Shown: positions 15,671-23,985 of the stretch, piece by piece
Layout of the letters: each line of letters begins with the position of its first letter
How positions within the stretch are numbered: the stretch's first letter is position 1
Origin: Bacillus sp. S3
Lineage (GTDB): Bacteria; Bacillota; Bacilli; Bacillales; Cytobacillaceae
Reading direction: 5' to 3'
Length of the DNA stretch: 64,000 nucleotides
Assembly (NCBI RefSeq): GCF_005154805.1
Contig: NZ_CP039727.1
Coordinates: 3,159,501-3,223,500 of the forward strand
The notes under the pieces: generated by a model
Database searches by the model: none
Seen by the model: only the letters and a program-made list of their open reading frames with translations
What the model was told of the DNA's origin: nothing
Program-made: the position numbers and the translations under genes

Positions 15671-17866
15671 TCATTCAATCTTAACGCGTTTCAAACGCAG
15701 TGAGTTTGTAACAACGGATACCGAACTAAAGGCCATAGCTGCGCCCGCTACCCATGGGGCTAATAATCCGAAGGCAGCAATCGGAATCCCGCCAGCATTG
15801 TAGACAAGAGCCCAAAAAAGGTTTTGGCGGATGTTTTTCATTGTTTTTTTACTTAAGGCGAGTGCCTTAGGAATCAAAGTCAGATTACCGCCAAGTATCG
15901 TAATGTCTGCCGCTTCTATGGCAACATCTGTCCCGGTACCAATGGCAATTCCAATATCTGCAACAGCGAGTGCCGGTGCATCATTAATCCCATCCCCAAC
16001 CATCGCGACGACCATGCCTTTCAGCTGGAGTTCCTTCACTTGTTTAGCCTTTTCTTCCGGTAAGACTTCTGCGATGACTTTTTTAATCCCTACCTGTGAG
16101 GCAATCGCTTTGGCGGTACGTTTATTATCCCCTGTGAGCATATACACATCGATCCCTAATTCGGTTAGTTGTGTAACCGCAAGCTTTGCGTTTTCTTTTA
16201 CGGTATCGGCCACCGCCACCAAGCCCATGATGGCAGAATTAATAGCAATATACATTGCCGTCTTACCTTCCGTTTCAAAGCGCAGTAGATCTTCTTCAAC
16301 CTTGTCGCAGGCAATACCCTTTAATTCCATTAATTTCCGTGTCCCGATATACGTTTCGTCTTCCCCTATCTTTGCTTCAATTCCATACCCTGGGATGGCC
16401 TTAAACCGTTTAACCGGAAGGGTACTCGATCGTCTTTCCATTCCATATTTTATAATGGCATCCGCTAAAGGATGTTCCGATGATTTTTCGGCAGACACTA
16501 AATATTGCAAGACTTTTTTCTCATCCTGATAGGCAATAAAATCTGTAACGATGGGGTGCCCCTCTGTAATCGTCCCCGTTTTATCAAGGACAATCGCATT
16601 AATTTTATGAGCAGTTTCTAAATGCTCTCCACCTTTGAATAGAATCCCCATTTCAGCTCCTTTTCCTGTACCAACCATAATGGAGGTGGGGGTTGCTAGT
16701 CCAAGTGAACAAGGACAGGCAATGACAAGAACCGCTATGGCCGTCTCTAATGCTTTCGGAAAATCTCCGGGAATTATAATGAAATACCAAATTATGAATG
16801 TCAGCAATGAAATGGAAACTACAACAGGAACAAAGTAACTGGAAATCGTATCCGCGAGACGTTGGATGGGGGCTTTACTGCCCTGCGCTTCCTCAACAAT
16901 TTTGACAATACCGGCAAGAGCAGTATCCTTCCCTACCTTTGTCGCTTTTAACGTTAAAGTTCCATTTTTATTTATTGTAGAACCGATTAAAATATCACCA
17001 ACATTTTTTTCGACAGGGATCGATTCACCCGTGATCAACGATTCATCTACAGAAGATTGCCCTAATAAAACAATTCCGTCCACAGGAATTTTTTCACCAG
17101 GCTTCACCAGTAATCGGTCACCAACCTTTACATCTTCGGTCGGAATTTGAAATTCTTTCCCTTCCCTTATTACCGTCGCTTCCTTTACTTGAAGGTTGAG
17201 CAATTCAGAAATGGCATGAGTGGTTCTTCCTTTTGCAATTATCTCAAATAATTTACCTAAAAGAATTAAGGTAATGAGAACTGCACTCGTTTCAAAGTAG
17301 AGATGCGGCATGTAAAATGGATTTCCAATTGTCTTTACACCTTCTGCAAGACTGTAAAAATAGGCAGATGTGGTGCCCAATGCGACAAGGACATCCATAT
17401 TTGCACTTTTATTTTTAATGGCTTTATAGGCACCAATGTAAAACTGACCGCCTACATAAAATTGTACTGGAGTAGCTAGGAGCAATTGAAACCATGGATT
17501 CATAAAAAAATTTGGCATTGGCAAGCCAATATCGATCGGCAAGTGTGTTAGCATCGTATACACGAGTGGGAGAGACAAAATGACGGAAAGATAAAATTTT
17601 CGTTTTTTTCGGTCAATTTCTTCCGCTTTTAATTGCTGTTTCGTCTCACTGTCCACTTTCTCTCTGGCTCCATACCCGAGTGTTTCAATCTTTGTTAAAA
17701 TATCGCCGCTTGAAACAAATTTGTTATCAAAGGAAATAGCTGCACTCTCCATTGCTAAATTAACATTCGCTTCGACACCGTCCATTTTGTTTAGTACTTT
17801 TTCTATTCTTGCTGAACAGGCAGCACAGGTCATTCCTGAAATATCTAATTTGATCTGCTCCTTCAT
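15671..17866 (-). CDS. copA: Copper-exporting P1B-type ATPase
   Basis: This is a heavy-metal P-type ATPase that exports Cu(I). A single N-terminal HMA domain carries GMTCAAC (residues 11-17). The transmembrane CPC is in [12 protein letters not shown], the phosphorylation loop is DKTGT, the HP motif is in SSEHPLADA, and the hinge is [11 protein letters not shown]. The YN and MxxSS motifs of copper ATPases ([22 protein letters not shown]) are near the end. The start at 17866 has AGAGGTG 6 bases upstream; a GTG at 17875 is possible. B. subtilis CopA has two HMA domains, this one has one. No copZ or csoR is adjacent. Confidence 0.93.
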   Translation of the reverse strand: MKEQIKLDISGMTCAACSARIEKVLNKMDGVEANVNLAMESAAISFDNKFVSSGDILTKIETLGYGAREKVDSETKQQLKAEEIDRKKRKFYLSVILSLPLVYTMLTHLPIDIGLPMPNFFMNPWFQLLLATPVQFYVGGQFYIGAYKAIKNKSANMDVLVALGTTSAYFYSLAEGVKTIGNPFYMPHLYFETSAVLITLILLGKLFEIIAKGRTTHAISELLNLQVKEATVIREGKEFQIPTEDVKVGDRLLVKPGEKIPVDGIVLLGQSSVDESLITGESIPVEKNVGDILIGSTINKNGTLTLKATKVGKDTALAGIVKIVEEAQGSKAPIQRLADTISSYFVPVVVSISLLTFIIWYFIIIPGDFPKALETAIAVLVIACPCSLGLATPTSIMVGTGKGAEMGILFKGGEHLETAHKINAIVLDKTGTITEGHPIVTDFIAYQDEKKVLQYLVSAEKSSEHPLADAIIKYGMERRSSTLPVKRFKAIPGYGIEAKIGEDETYIGTRKLMELKGIACDKVEEDLLRFETEGKTAMYIAINSAIMGLVAVADTVKENAKLAVTQLTELGIDVYMLTGDNKRTAKAIASQVGIKKVIAEVLPEEKAKQVKELQLKGMVVAMVGDGINDAPALAVADIGIAIGTGTDVAIEAADITILGGNLTLIPKALALSKKTMKNIRQNLFWALVYNAGGIPIAAFGLLAPWVAGAAMAFSSVSVVTNSLRLKRVKIE

Positions 17867-17951
17867 TTCCTTCACCTCTTTATCCTTTGGCCAGTCACAT
17901 CTTTGATTAATTATTCTCCACGTTGTCCCTTTGTTCCTTTAGCATTTTGAA

Positions 17952-17981
17952 AAGAAAAACCCCTTCCAATTTGGAAGAGGC
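17952..17981 (-). terminator. Intrinsic terminator of deoD
   Basis: GCCTCTTCC and GGAAGGGG (minus-strand view) form a stem around AAATT, followed by TTTTTC. It lies 13 bases after the deoD stop. Confidence 0.8.
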
Positions 17982-17993
17982 TTTGAAATGGAA

Positions 17994-18698
17994 TTATTCT
18001 TTGATTGCAGCTTCTAATGCAACCTCAATCATGTCATTAAATGTAACTTGTCGTTCTTCAGCAGTTGTTTCTTCGCCAGTTAGAATATGATCACTAACAG
18101 TTAGAACGGAAAGAGCTTTTCGGCCAAATTTAGCTGCTAACGTATAAAGTGCAGTAGTTTCCATTTCAATCGCAAGGATTTGATATTTTGCCCATTTTTC
18201 AAGCTCTGCATTGTCATTATAGAAAGAATCAGCCGTGAAGATATTGCCAACTTTTAAATTAAGGCCTTTTGCTACTCCAGCATCATAGGCCTTTCTAAGT
18301 AAATCAAAGTTAGCCGCCGGAGCGAAATCAACATGACCAAAAGTTAGCCGGTTCATGTTTGAATCAGTAGAACTGGTCATCGCCAAAATCACGTCGCGGA
18401 CCTTTACGTCCTTTTGAATCGCCCCGCAAGTACCAACACGGATTAAATTTTGAACGTGATAGCTTTGCATTAATTCATTAACATAAATAGAAATAGAAGG
18501 GACACCCATTCCTGTCCCTTGAACAGAAATTCTCTTTCCTTTATATGTTCCAGTAAAACCAAACATATTTCTTACTTCGTTATAACATTTGGCATCCTCT
18601 AAAAATGTCTCAGCGATATATTTAGCTCGAAGCGGATCTCCAGGCAGTAATACCGTTTCGGCAATTTCATTCTCTTTTGCTCCAATATGTACGCTCAT
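17994..18698 (-). CDS. deoD: Purine nucleoside phosphorylase, DeoD type
   Basis: This enzyme phosphorolyses adenosine, inosine and guanosine (nucleosides to base plus ribose 1-phosphate) in purine salvage. The family signature is clear in order: [32 protein letters not shown] at the N-terminus (given here in shorter parts: [21 protein letters not shown]), the VGTCGAI motif, and [13 protein letters not shown] with the catalytic SDH in [11 protein letters not shown]. It is 234 residues, the usual length. The start at 18698 has GGAGG 8 bases upstream; the frame's extra five codons upstream are not needed. It is monocistronic. Confidence 0.95.
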   Translation of the reverse strand: MSVHIGAKENEIAETVLLPGDPLRAKYIAETFLEDAKCYNEVRNMFGFTGTYKGKRISVQGTGMGVPSISIYVNELMQSYHVQNLIRVGTCGAIQKDVKVRDVILAMTSSTDSNMNRLTFGHVDFAPAANFDLLRKAYDAGVAKGLNLKVGNIFTADSFYNDNAELEKWAKYQILAIEMETTALYTLAAKFGRKALSVLTVSDHILTGEETTAEERQVTFNDMIEVALEAAIKE

Positions 18699-18853
18699 CA
18701 CAATTACCTCCAATCAAAAGTAAGTACAGTTAATTGTCTGTACCAATGTCACTATACCATATTCGAATTCGGATGGAAAAGGACATCACAAATTTGACAT
18801 GTTTTTTCGAATTTGAGGGAAGCTATTCCTAGATTAAAAAGGAGGGATAAAGG

Positions 18854-18982
18854 ATGGGAAAAAAACACCGAAGCCGAATCAATGGGCAAAAGAAAAATAA
18901 CCATATCCCAGCTGAGGCCATAGTAGCAGAACACGAAGCACACGCGAAAGAACATAACGCAACCGGCGGCCGGAAAAGCTAA
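18854..18982 (+). CDS. Small basic His/Lys-rich protein, 42 aa
   Basis: A strong ribosome binding site, GGAGG, lies 8 bases before the ATG. The peptide (starting MGKKHRSRINGQKKNNHIPA and ending HNATGGRKS) is basic and His-rich with no hydrophobic segment. Its composition is like minor small acid-soluble or coat-associated spore peptides of Bacillaceae, but I cannot assign a family. It has its own terminator. Confidence 0.65.
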   Translation: MGKKHRSRINGQKKNNHIPAEAIVAEHEAHAKEHNATGGRKS

Positions 18983-18989
18983 ATATTAA

Positions 18990-19021
18990 AATAAACCTAA
19001 GGTGGTTTCCTTAGGTTTATT
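18990..19021 (+). terminator. Intrinsic terminator of the 42-aa protein gene
   Basis: AATAAACCTAAGG pairs with CCTTAGGTTTATT around TGGTTT. It lies 8 bases after the stop codon. Confidence 0.7.
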
Positions 19022-19030
19022 GGTCATTTA

Positions 19031-19339
19031 TTAGCGAATCACAATTCGATTGATCGGGAACCAGCCGCCTGGTTTTAGTTGATAATAATATTGGCCAGCC
19101 CGGCCTTCGTCAATTAAGATAATGTCTCCTGTAGCAAGGAATCTCCCTTTATAATTAGCCGGAATTCTGTCAGTTACATTAAAGCGCCTAAAGGTCTCCT
19201 GTAAACAATGTTTACGATTATTAGCGTCAATCATTGTTCGATATACCTCTTGATACCCTTTACGTTCTCGGTACTTTGGAGTTTGAAAGATCGTCACATC
19301 GTATGGAATACATGCTCTTTTTGTTAACATTTTGATCAT
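19031..19339 (-). CDS. yodL: YodL-like protein, 102 aa
   Basis: The protein carries the YodL pattern: YDVTIFQTPKYRERKGYQEV (about residues 13-32), an RIPANYKGRFLATGDIILID segment, and a closing GGWFPINRIVIR. B. subtilis YodL is an early-sporulation protein that interferes with MreB/Mbl and cell width. The gene starts at 19339, where GGAGG sits 6 bases upstream; the ATG at 19342 is too close. The order yodL then yozD, yodN, yozE, kamA follows the B. subtilis chromosome, with spo0M interposed. Confidence 0.7.
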   Translation of the reverse strand: MIKMLTKRACIPYDVTIFQTPKYRERKGYQEVYRTMIDANNRKHCLQETFRRFNVTDRIPANYKGRFLATGDIILIDEGRAGQYYYQLKPGGWFPINRIVIR

Positions 19340-19455
19340 CATTTACCTCCAATTATTAGAGTTAATTATCTATTCTAATAATTGGCGATAGGCATGGTCG
19401 AATCCTTCAAAGAAACCGCACTTTTTTTGTCGATTTTCATTTTTTTTAATGAATT

Positions 19456-20226
19456 TTAGGAATAGCGCTGAATCACACTTTGAATTTTTTGTTGTAAATA
19501 CGGAATATCAGCGTTTGTTACCGTTAATCTTACATTTGTTTCATCTGTCCCCAATGCCTCTGAGAATAACCCTGATAGTCCCCTTGCTCGTCGGTCTACC
19601 TGGAACATAATATCGATGGTACCATTTCCTGCAGGGAAGAAGACTACCTCTAATTCATCCAATCTGCCGCGGAATGGACCTGATACTGGTACAAACTCAA
19701 ATTCTTGGACAAATGGCAGCCGTCCTCGTAATCTTCTTGGAGCCTCCTCACAGTCAGCTTCACGTATTCTAAAGCCCATACTGTCAACTGCATTAAATAC
19801 TGCAGACATTAACGGATTAGGCACAACTTTTAGATAATCTTTATCGCTTGGATCCACGCCGCCCTTAATATCTAAACCTGTAGTCACCCACACCTTCGAC
19901 CTGCCAATTGAAAGCGGCGTTTCAAATGGAAGTTGAAATGAGAATGGTATTTCTTTCTTCTCATTGGACCTAATAGTAAAAGGAGTTGTTAAACGGAATC
20001 GATCGATGTCGGCTGTTACTGTATATTTCCGATCATCTGACTCTCTTAAATAGGTAGTATTTAAGGTAAGGTAAATTTCGTCAATTACCTGTTCCACCTT
20101 GCCCCCTTTAATCTCCACCACCCCTTGGACAGTCTCGCCGGGCATATACGTGTCCTTCTCCAGCTTCGTGTCTACTGCAGCCGACCCGATTCCTACACTT
20201 GCGAATACTTTATTAAAAAATGACAT
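19456..20226 (-). CDS. spo0M: Sporulation-control protein Spo0M
   Basis: This is an arrestin-fold sporulation-control protein, 256 residues. The N-terminus MSFFNKVFASVGIGSAAVDT is the family signature. The strand-rich middle has EKKEIPFSFQLPFETPLSIG and the domain-linking SKVWVTTGLDI; the C-terminal half contains the DIMFQVDRRARGLSG segment. In B. subtilis it is sigma-H dependent and influences the timing of spo0A-controlled stages. No sigma-H promoter was recognised by eye. It stands between yodL and yozD, as a single gene. Confidence 0.93.
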   Translation of the reverse strand: MSFFNKVFASVGIGSAAVDTKLEKDTYMPGETVQGVVEIKGGKVEQVIDEIYLTLNTTYLRESDDRKYTVTADIDRFRLTTPFTIRSNEKKEIPFSFQLPFETPLSIGRSKVWVTTGLDIKGGVDPSDKDYLKVVPNPLMSAVFNAVDSMGFRIREADCEEAPRRLRGRLPFVQEFEFVPVSGPFRGRLDELEVVFFPAGNGTIDIMFQVDRRARGLSGLFSEALGTDETNVRLTVTNADIPYLQQKIQSVIQRYS

Positions 20227-20339
20227 GCTTTCTCCTCCTCATAATTGAACAACTTTTTTGCTATAAAATATATACGCAGAAAAAAATTAAAAGTTTCGTT
20301 GATTTTGGGTCTACTACAATATCAGTTTTGGCCAAACAA

Positions 20340-20366
20340 AAAGCGAGCACCAAATGCTCGTCTTTC
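20340..20366 (-). terminator. Intrinsic terminator downstream of yozD
   Basis: CGAGCA (20344-20349) and TGCTCG (20355-20360) form a stem with a 5-base loop, followed on the minus strand by CTTTTTG. It is 58 bases after the yozD stop. The rest of this 190-base gap shows nothing else. Confidence 0.65.
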
Positions 20367-20418
20367 GTTTTTATCTATATGAAGGAAGAGTTTTTTCTCT
20401 TCATGATTATACTAGGTT

Positions 20419-20589
20419 TTATTCATCCACCTCTTCGTCAATAATGCTTTTTTCAATTAAGTATTCGAATGTAATGTCAGCGAGTTCTTCTAATTCTTCT
20501 TCACTAGGAACGTATCCCCTTTTCACAAGCTCATGAAAGAAAAATTCGGCAATTTCTTCTGTATCAATAAATACTTCAATTTCTCTCAT
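20419..20589 (-). CDS. yozD: YozD family protein, 56 aa
   Basis: The 56-residue acidic protein matches the YozD pattern in order: a beta strand with IDTEEIAEFFFHELVKRGY, then PSEEELEELADITFEYLIEK, then IDEEVDE at the end. AAAGGGGG lies before the ATG. Its place between yodL and yodN is that of B. subtilis. The function is unknown. Confidence 0.85.
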   Translation of the reverse strand: MREIEVFIDTEEIAEFFFHELVKRGYVPSEEELEELADITFEYLIEKSIIDEEVDE

Positions 20590-20774
20590 AGCATCGCCCC
20601 CTTTTTAGAGAATGTATGATGTACCTGACTTTTTCATGCTAGTTACTTTGATTTCCTATCGCCGATTGATGGATTCGAAAAACTTGCAGCAGTAATAAAT
20701 TATTTAAAAAGCTAACATGTCTTTTTTTCAGTAGACAAGCATAGGATGTAAAAAAGACAAGATGAGGTGGTTAA

Positions 20775-20942
20775 ATGTTACATCTGCAGTCGAAATTAGA
20801 GGCATTTAGAGACGATGTTAACCGTGAGGATGGGGTCACCCTCCAGCTATTTGAGAAAATTATTGACACGATGTTTTCTTTGATAAAATGGGCCGGTATA
20901 CCGTTTGTGATATATTTATTTTTTGTGATTTCAGGTTGGTAG
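20775..20942 (+). CDS. Small single-span membrane protein, 55 aa
   Basis: The ORF starts MLHLQSKLEAFRDDVNRED and closes with a hydrophobic C-terminal segment of about 20 residues (IPFVIYLFFVISGW). GAGGTGG sits 4-5 bases before the ATG. The N-terminal half is amphipathic. It lies on the strand opposite to the yod genes and ends two bases before the yodN stop. I do not recognise it. Confidence 0.6.
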   Translation: MLHLQSKLEAFRDDVNREDGVTLQLFEKIIDTMFSLIKWAGIPFVIYLFFVISGW

Positions 20943-20943
20943 C

Positions 20944-21639
20944 TTATACATGGCTCTTGCCATCATTACTTACAAGTGTTTCTAACTTTCTGAGAATCAC
21001 CCGCATTACTTGATAGTATTCTTGATCCTGAAACATTTCATATAAAATCCGGTAATCGTTAAATATGTCTAATAGATGATCAATTAATTCCTTTTTTTCC
21101 TTTTTCCGTTCCATTTCCTCAAATTCTGCTTTTCTGATCATATTTTGAAGTTTAGGATTTATTTCGGCTGGTTCTTTCTTATTGACTAAGTATAGAAGAC
21201 CAAGTTTTTGGATAAATGTATCTGCACTCTCCGCATCAGCAACAAGGGTCAACTCTTCTTCACCTGCTTCAAGCCATTCCCCATCACTTACCCTTGAAAG
21301 TTCATAAATGACATCTTCCCAGGCATCCTCTTTGTAACGCCAAATTTCTGTCCGAAAGCCAACGACCTTAAATAAATCGGCACCATAACCGCTTACTTGA
21401 ACTAAATCACCGAAGAAAAACTTATACTCTATATCAATCTGTTCTTGTTCCATAACAGTGCCATCATATTCTGAAAGTAATTGTAAGGCTTCTTCAATGA
21501 ATAAGCCGTCACTCTTATTTACTTCATAAACATACTTACCTTCCAGCCATTTTATATCTGTTACCTTTCCGACGGTGCCATAAATGGTGATCACTACCGT
21601 ATCACCAATCTGATACTTTGGTTTTTTTCTTTTTGCCAA
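20944..21639 (-). CDS. yodN: YodN family protein, 231 aa
   Basis: It has two SH3-like or KOW-like beta modules. The first opens KYQIGDTVVITIYGTVGKV, the second begins EYKFFFGDLVQVSGYGADLF. The C-terminal helical part (about 165-228) is charged. This matches B. subtilis YodN in length and position. No enzymatic motif is present. It is a single gene with no obvious terminator at its end. Confidence 0.8.
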   Translation of the reverse strand: MAKRKKPKYQIGDTVVITIYGTVGKVTDIKWLEGKYVYEVNKSDGLFIEEALQLLSEYDGTVMEQEQIDIEYKFFFGDLVQVSGYGADLFKVVGFRTEIWRYKEDAWEDVIYELSRVSDGEWLEAGEEELTLVADAESADTFIQKLGLLYLVNKKEPAEINPKLQNMIRKAEFEEMERKKEKKELIDHLLDIFNDYRILYEMFQDQEYYQVMRVILRKLETLVSNDGKSHV

Positions 21640-21736
21640 TGTCCTCCCATCCCCTCAAATGGATTAGTCGTAAAAATTGATTACAATAGTATATGCACGG
21701 GAAAAAATATCGCGCATGCCTTTTATAAATTGGAAA

Positions 21737-21765
21737 AATCGCCTCTAAATTTAAAGGCGATTCCT
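21737..21765 (-). terminator. Intrinsic terminator of yozE
   Basis: AATCGCC (21737-21743) and GGCGATT (21756-21762) form a stem with a 12-base loop; TTTTTCC follows on the minus strand. Confidence 0.7.
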
Positions 21766-21778
21766 TTGTTCTTAATAT

Positions 21779-22000
21779 TCAACTTTCGGAGGCAATATAT
21801 TGCTGCCATGCTTCATCAAAAATTGTCATCGAGTCTAAATATTGTCCATTTAGTTCGAGATAGGAACTCAATTCATGGTAATCCTCCGCTGTCTTCGGAA
21901 AACCATGGTCCAAATAGGCATGGTTTGCAAACGAACTAATTGCATCCTTTGGAGCAGGATGTCTATATTTCATTAAAAAATGATAAAATGATTTTCTCAT
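21779..22000 (-). CDS. yozE: YozE family (SAM-like fold) protein, 73 aa
   Basis: This helical protein of the YozE SAM-like family has the signature FYHFLMKYRHP at the start, FANHAYLDHGFPK in the middle and YLDSMTIFDEAWQQY at the end. Length matches the family (about 74). AAGAAGGGC lies before the ATG. The function is unknown; it is conserved in this position in Bacillus. Confidence 0.85.
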   Translation of the reverse strand: MRKSFYHFLMKYRHPAPKDAISSFANHAYLDHGFPKTAEDYHELSSYLELNGQYLDSMTIFDEAWQQYIASES

Positions 22001-22081
22001 AAATGATTGCCCTTCTTTTTTAAGATACAGTTTTTAATTACTATAGCGGAATCTTTAGAAATCGTCCAGAAACAATAGAAA

Positions 22082-22111
22082 AAAGCGGCCGGGAATATCC
22101 GGGCGCTTTCT
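22082..22111 (-). terminator. Intrinsic terminator of the kamA-yokU operon
   Basis: AAGCGCCCGG and CCGGCCGCTT form a long stem with a short loop (ATATTC); TTTTT follows on the minus strand. Confidence 0.75.
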
Positions 22112-22396
22112 TTACGAGGAAAAATCAAAATAATTCTTTTTTAATAATCTTGGGATTTTCATTAAGTCTTCAAAGGTAATGATCTTTTCAATTTTCTTGC
22201 AATCAATTAAATACAAGTGATTTTCAATTTCTTTGACAATAACCTCGCTTTGATAAACCATGTCACAGTCGGGACAGCGGTATGTGGGAGTTTCAGTAAT
22301 TTCAATCGCCCGCGAGCCATCCGGTAATTCCCAGTAAACAGATTCCGTGGTTTGTAGTACATTTGGACTGGTACACCATTCACATTCAATATTCAC
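22112..22396 (-). CDS. YokU-like protein with two CxxC motifs, 94 aa
   Basis: Two cysteine pairs (CEWC at 5-8 and CPDC at 41-44) make a zinc-binding site; the segment PTYRCPDCDMVYQSEVI is characteristic of the YokU family. Its C-terminal half is helical and charged. It starts 13 bases after the kamA stop and is followed by the terminator, so it is probably cotranscribed from the sigma-54 promoter. A role with lysine aminomutase is inferred only from position. Confidence 0.75.
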   Translation of the reverse strand: MNIECEWCTSPNVLQTTESVYWELPDGSRAIEITETPTYRCPDCDMVYQSEVIVKEIENHLYLIDCKKIEKIITFEDLMKIPRLLKKNYFDFSS

Positions 22397-22409
22397 GTAT
22401 ACTGCCCCC

Positions 22410-23840
22410 TTAGTCCTTAATTGACTTTTCGGGATTATTAGTTTCTTGACTCCCTTTCGCCTTTTCAGTCAACGCATTAAATTTCTTTTCCTTTAACTCA
22501 TCCCGTTTACTTCGTTTATCCTTTAGTGAGGTATGGGCAGGATCTTGATTATAATCCTTCCGGCGGTTTAGTCTTGTTAAACCTTCCGGAACCAGATTAA
22601 AATGTTGATCATTCATAATTCCGGCAATACCAGCTAGCGACCGCTTCTCTTCCATTTCCGGATAAATTTCTTGAAAATAACCTTCTGCTCTGTCTGGTAC
22701 ATAATTCTCGGGTTCCGGGTAAGAAGTAATAACACCTTCAAAGTTGCGGAGTACAACTTTTTCCGGGCTTTGGGAAATTAAATAATTCGGCTGCAGGGCA
22801 ATTTTCCCGCCGCCGCCAGGGGCATCCACGACAAAGGTTGGTACAGCATAGCCGCTTGTATGTCCGCGAAGTCCCTCAATAATTTCGAGTCCCTTTGAAA
22901 CCGGTGCCCGGAAATGGCCGATTCCTTCTGATAGGTCACATTGATAAATATAGTAAGGGCGGACGCGAATTTTCACAAGGTCATGCATCAGCCTTTTCAT
23001 GATTGGAACACTATCGTTAATTCCGGCGAGAATAACCGACTGATTCCCTACAGGTACTCCGGCGTTTGCAAGCATTTCACACGCCCTTTTTGACTCTTCA
23101 GTGATTTCGATTGAAGTATTAAAATGAGTATTCAGCCAAACAGGATGGTATTTTTTCAAAATATTGCAGAGGTTCTCAGTTATTCGCTGCGGGAACACAA
23201 CTGGTGCCCTTGTTCCAATACGAATAATTTCGACATGGTCAATATCGCGCAAATTTTTCAAGATATATTCCAAAATATTATCATTGATTAACAGCCCATC
23301 CCCGCCGGATATTAATACATCGCGAACCTGTGGCGTTTGCCTGATGTAAGAAATGGCTGCATCCAGCTGTTTCTTCGGAACCCCCATCCCAATCTGACCA
23401 GAGAACCGTCTTCTTGTACAATAACGGCAATACATCGAGCATTGATTGGTCACAAGGAAAAGTACGCGGTCAGGATAACGGTGAGTAAGGCCAGGGACAG
23501 GAGAATCTTCATCCTCATATAAAGGATCCTCTAAGTCATACTTTGTTTTATAAATTTCCTTGGAGATAGGTACGGATTGCATTCTGATTGGACAGCGTGA
23601 ATCATCTGGGTTCATCAAAGATGCATAGTATGGAGTAATATTTAAGGGAATTGTTTTCGTCGAAATTCTTACCCCTTCTTCTTCATCGGGTGTTAAATTA
23701 ATCACCTTTTTTAGATCATCTGCTGTTCGGATGGTATTAGTTAATTGCCAGAGCCAGTCGTTCCACTGTTCTTCTGTAACATTTTTCCAAAGTTCAATAT
23801 CCTTCCAATGCCTTTTAGGTTTATATAAAAATTGTTTCAT
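22410..23840 (-). CDS. kamA: L-lysine 2,3-aminomutase
   Basis: This radical-SAM, PLP-dependent enzyme converts L-lysine to L-beta-lysine. The CSMYCRYC motif (near residue 134) binds the [4Fe-4S] cluster. The SGGDGLL motif, then IRIGTRAPV and VDAPGGGGKI near the C-terminal part, match KamA/YodO. The 476-residue length includes a charged C-terminal tail. Beta-lysine then becomes substrate for YodP. A perfect sigma-54 promoter lies about 39 bases upstream, and the activator gene kamR sits beyond it. GGGGGAATGG precedes the ATG. Confidence 0.95.
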   Translation of the reverse strand: MKQFLYKPKRHWKDIELWKNVTEEQWNDWLWQLTNTIRTADDLKKVINLTPDEEEGVRISTKTIPLNITPYYASLMNPDDSRCPIRMQSVPISKEIYKTKYDLEDPLYEDEDSPVPGLTHRYPDRVLFLVTNQCSMYCRYCTRRRFSGQIGMGVPKKQLDAAISYIRQTPQVRDVLISGGDGLLINDNILEYILKNLRDIDHVEIIRIGTRAPVVFPQRITENLCNILKKYHPVWLNTHFNTSIEITEESKRACEMLANAGVPVGNQSVILAGINDSVPIMKRLMHDLVKIRVRPYYIYQCDLSEGIGHFRAPVSKGLEIIEGLRGHTSGYAVPTFVVDAPGGGGKIALQPNYLISQSPEKVVLRNFEGVITSYPEPENYVPDRAEGYFQEIYPEMEEKRSLAGIAGIMNDQHFNLVPEGLTRLNRRKDYNQDPAHTSLKDKRSKRDELKEKKFNALTEKAKGSQETNNPEKSIKD

Positions 23841-23878
23841 GATCCATTCCCCCTAAACCTTGCTATACTTATCTCTAA

Positions 23879-23894
23879 TGCAAGAATCGTGCCA
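23879..23894 (-). promoter_or_regulatory. Sigma-54 (SigL) -24/-12 promoter of kamA
   Basis: On the minus strand the site reads TGGCACGATTCTTGCA, an exact match to the consensus TGGCAC-N5-TTGCA. It lies upstream of kamA and just downstream of the gene for a sigma-54 activator. B. thuringiensis kamA is known to be SigL and KamR dependent. Confidence 0.9.
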
Positions 23895-23956
23895 TCCCTT
23901 CAGAATGGCTCAGATATCACAATTTATTGGAAATTCATAATCCCTATAAATTAATT

Positions 23957-23985
23957 CAAAAAAAAAGCGCCGAAAACTCGGCAGC
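23957..23985 (-). terminator. Intrinsic terminator of kamR
   Basis: GCCGA and TCGGC (minus strand) close a small hairpin with a run of nine T. It separates kamR from the sigma-54 promoter of kamA, so the two are independent transcription units. Confidence 0.8.
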
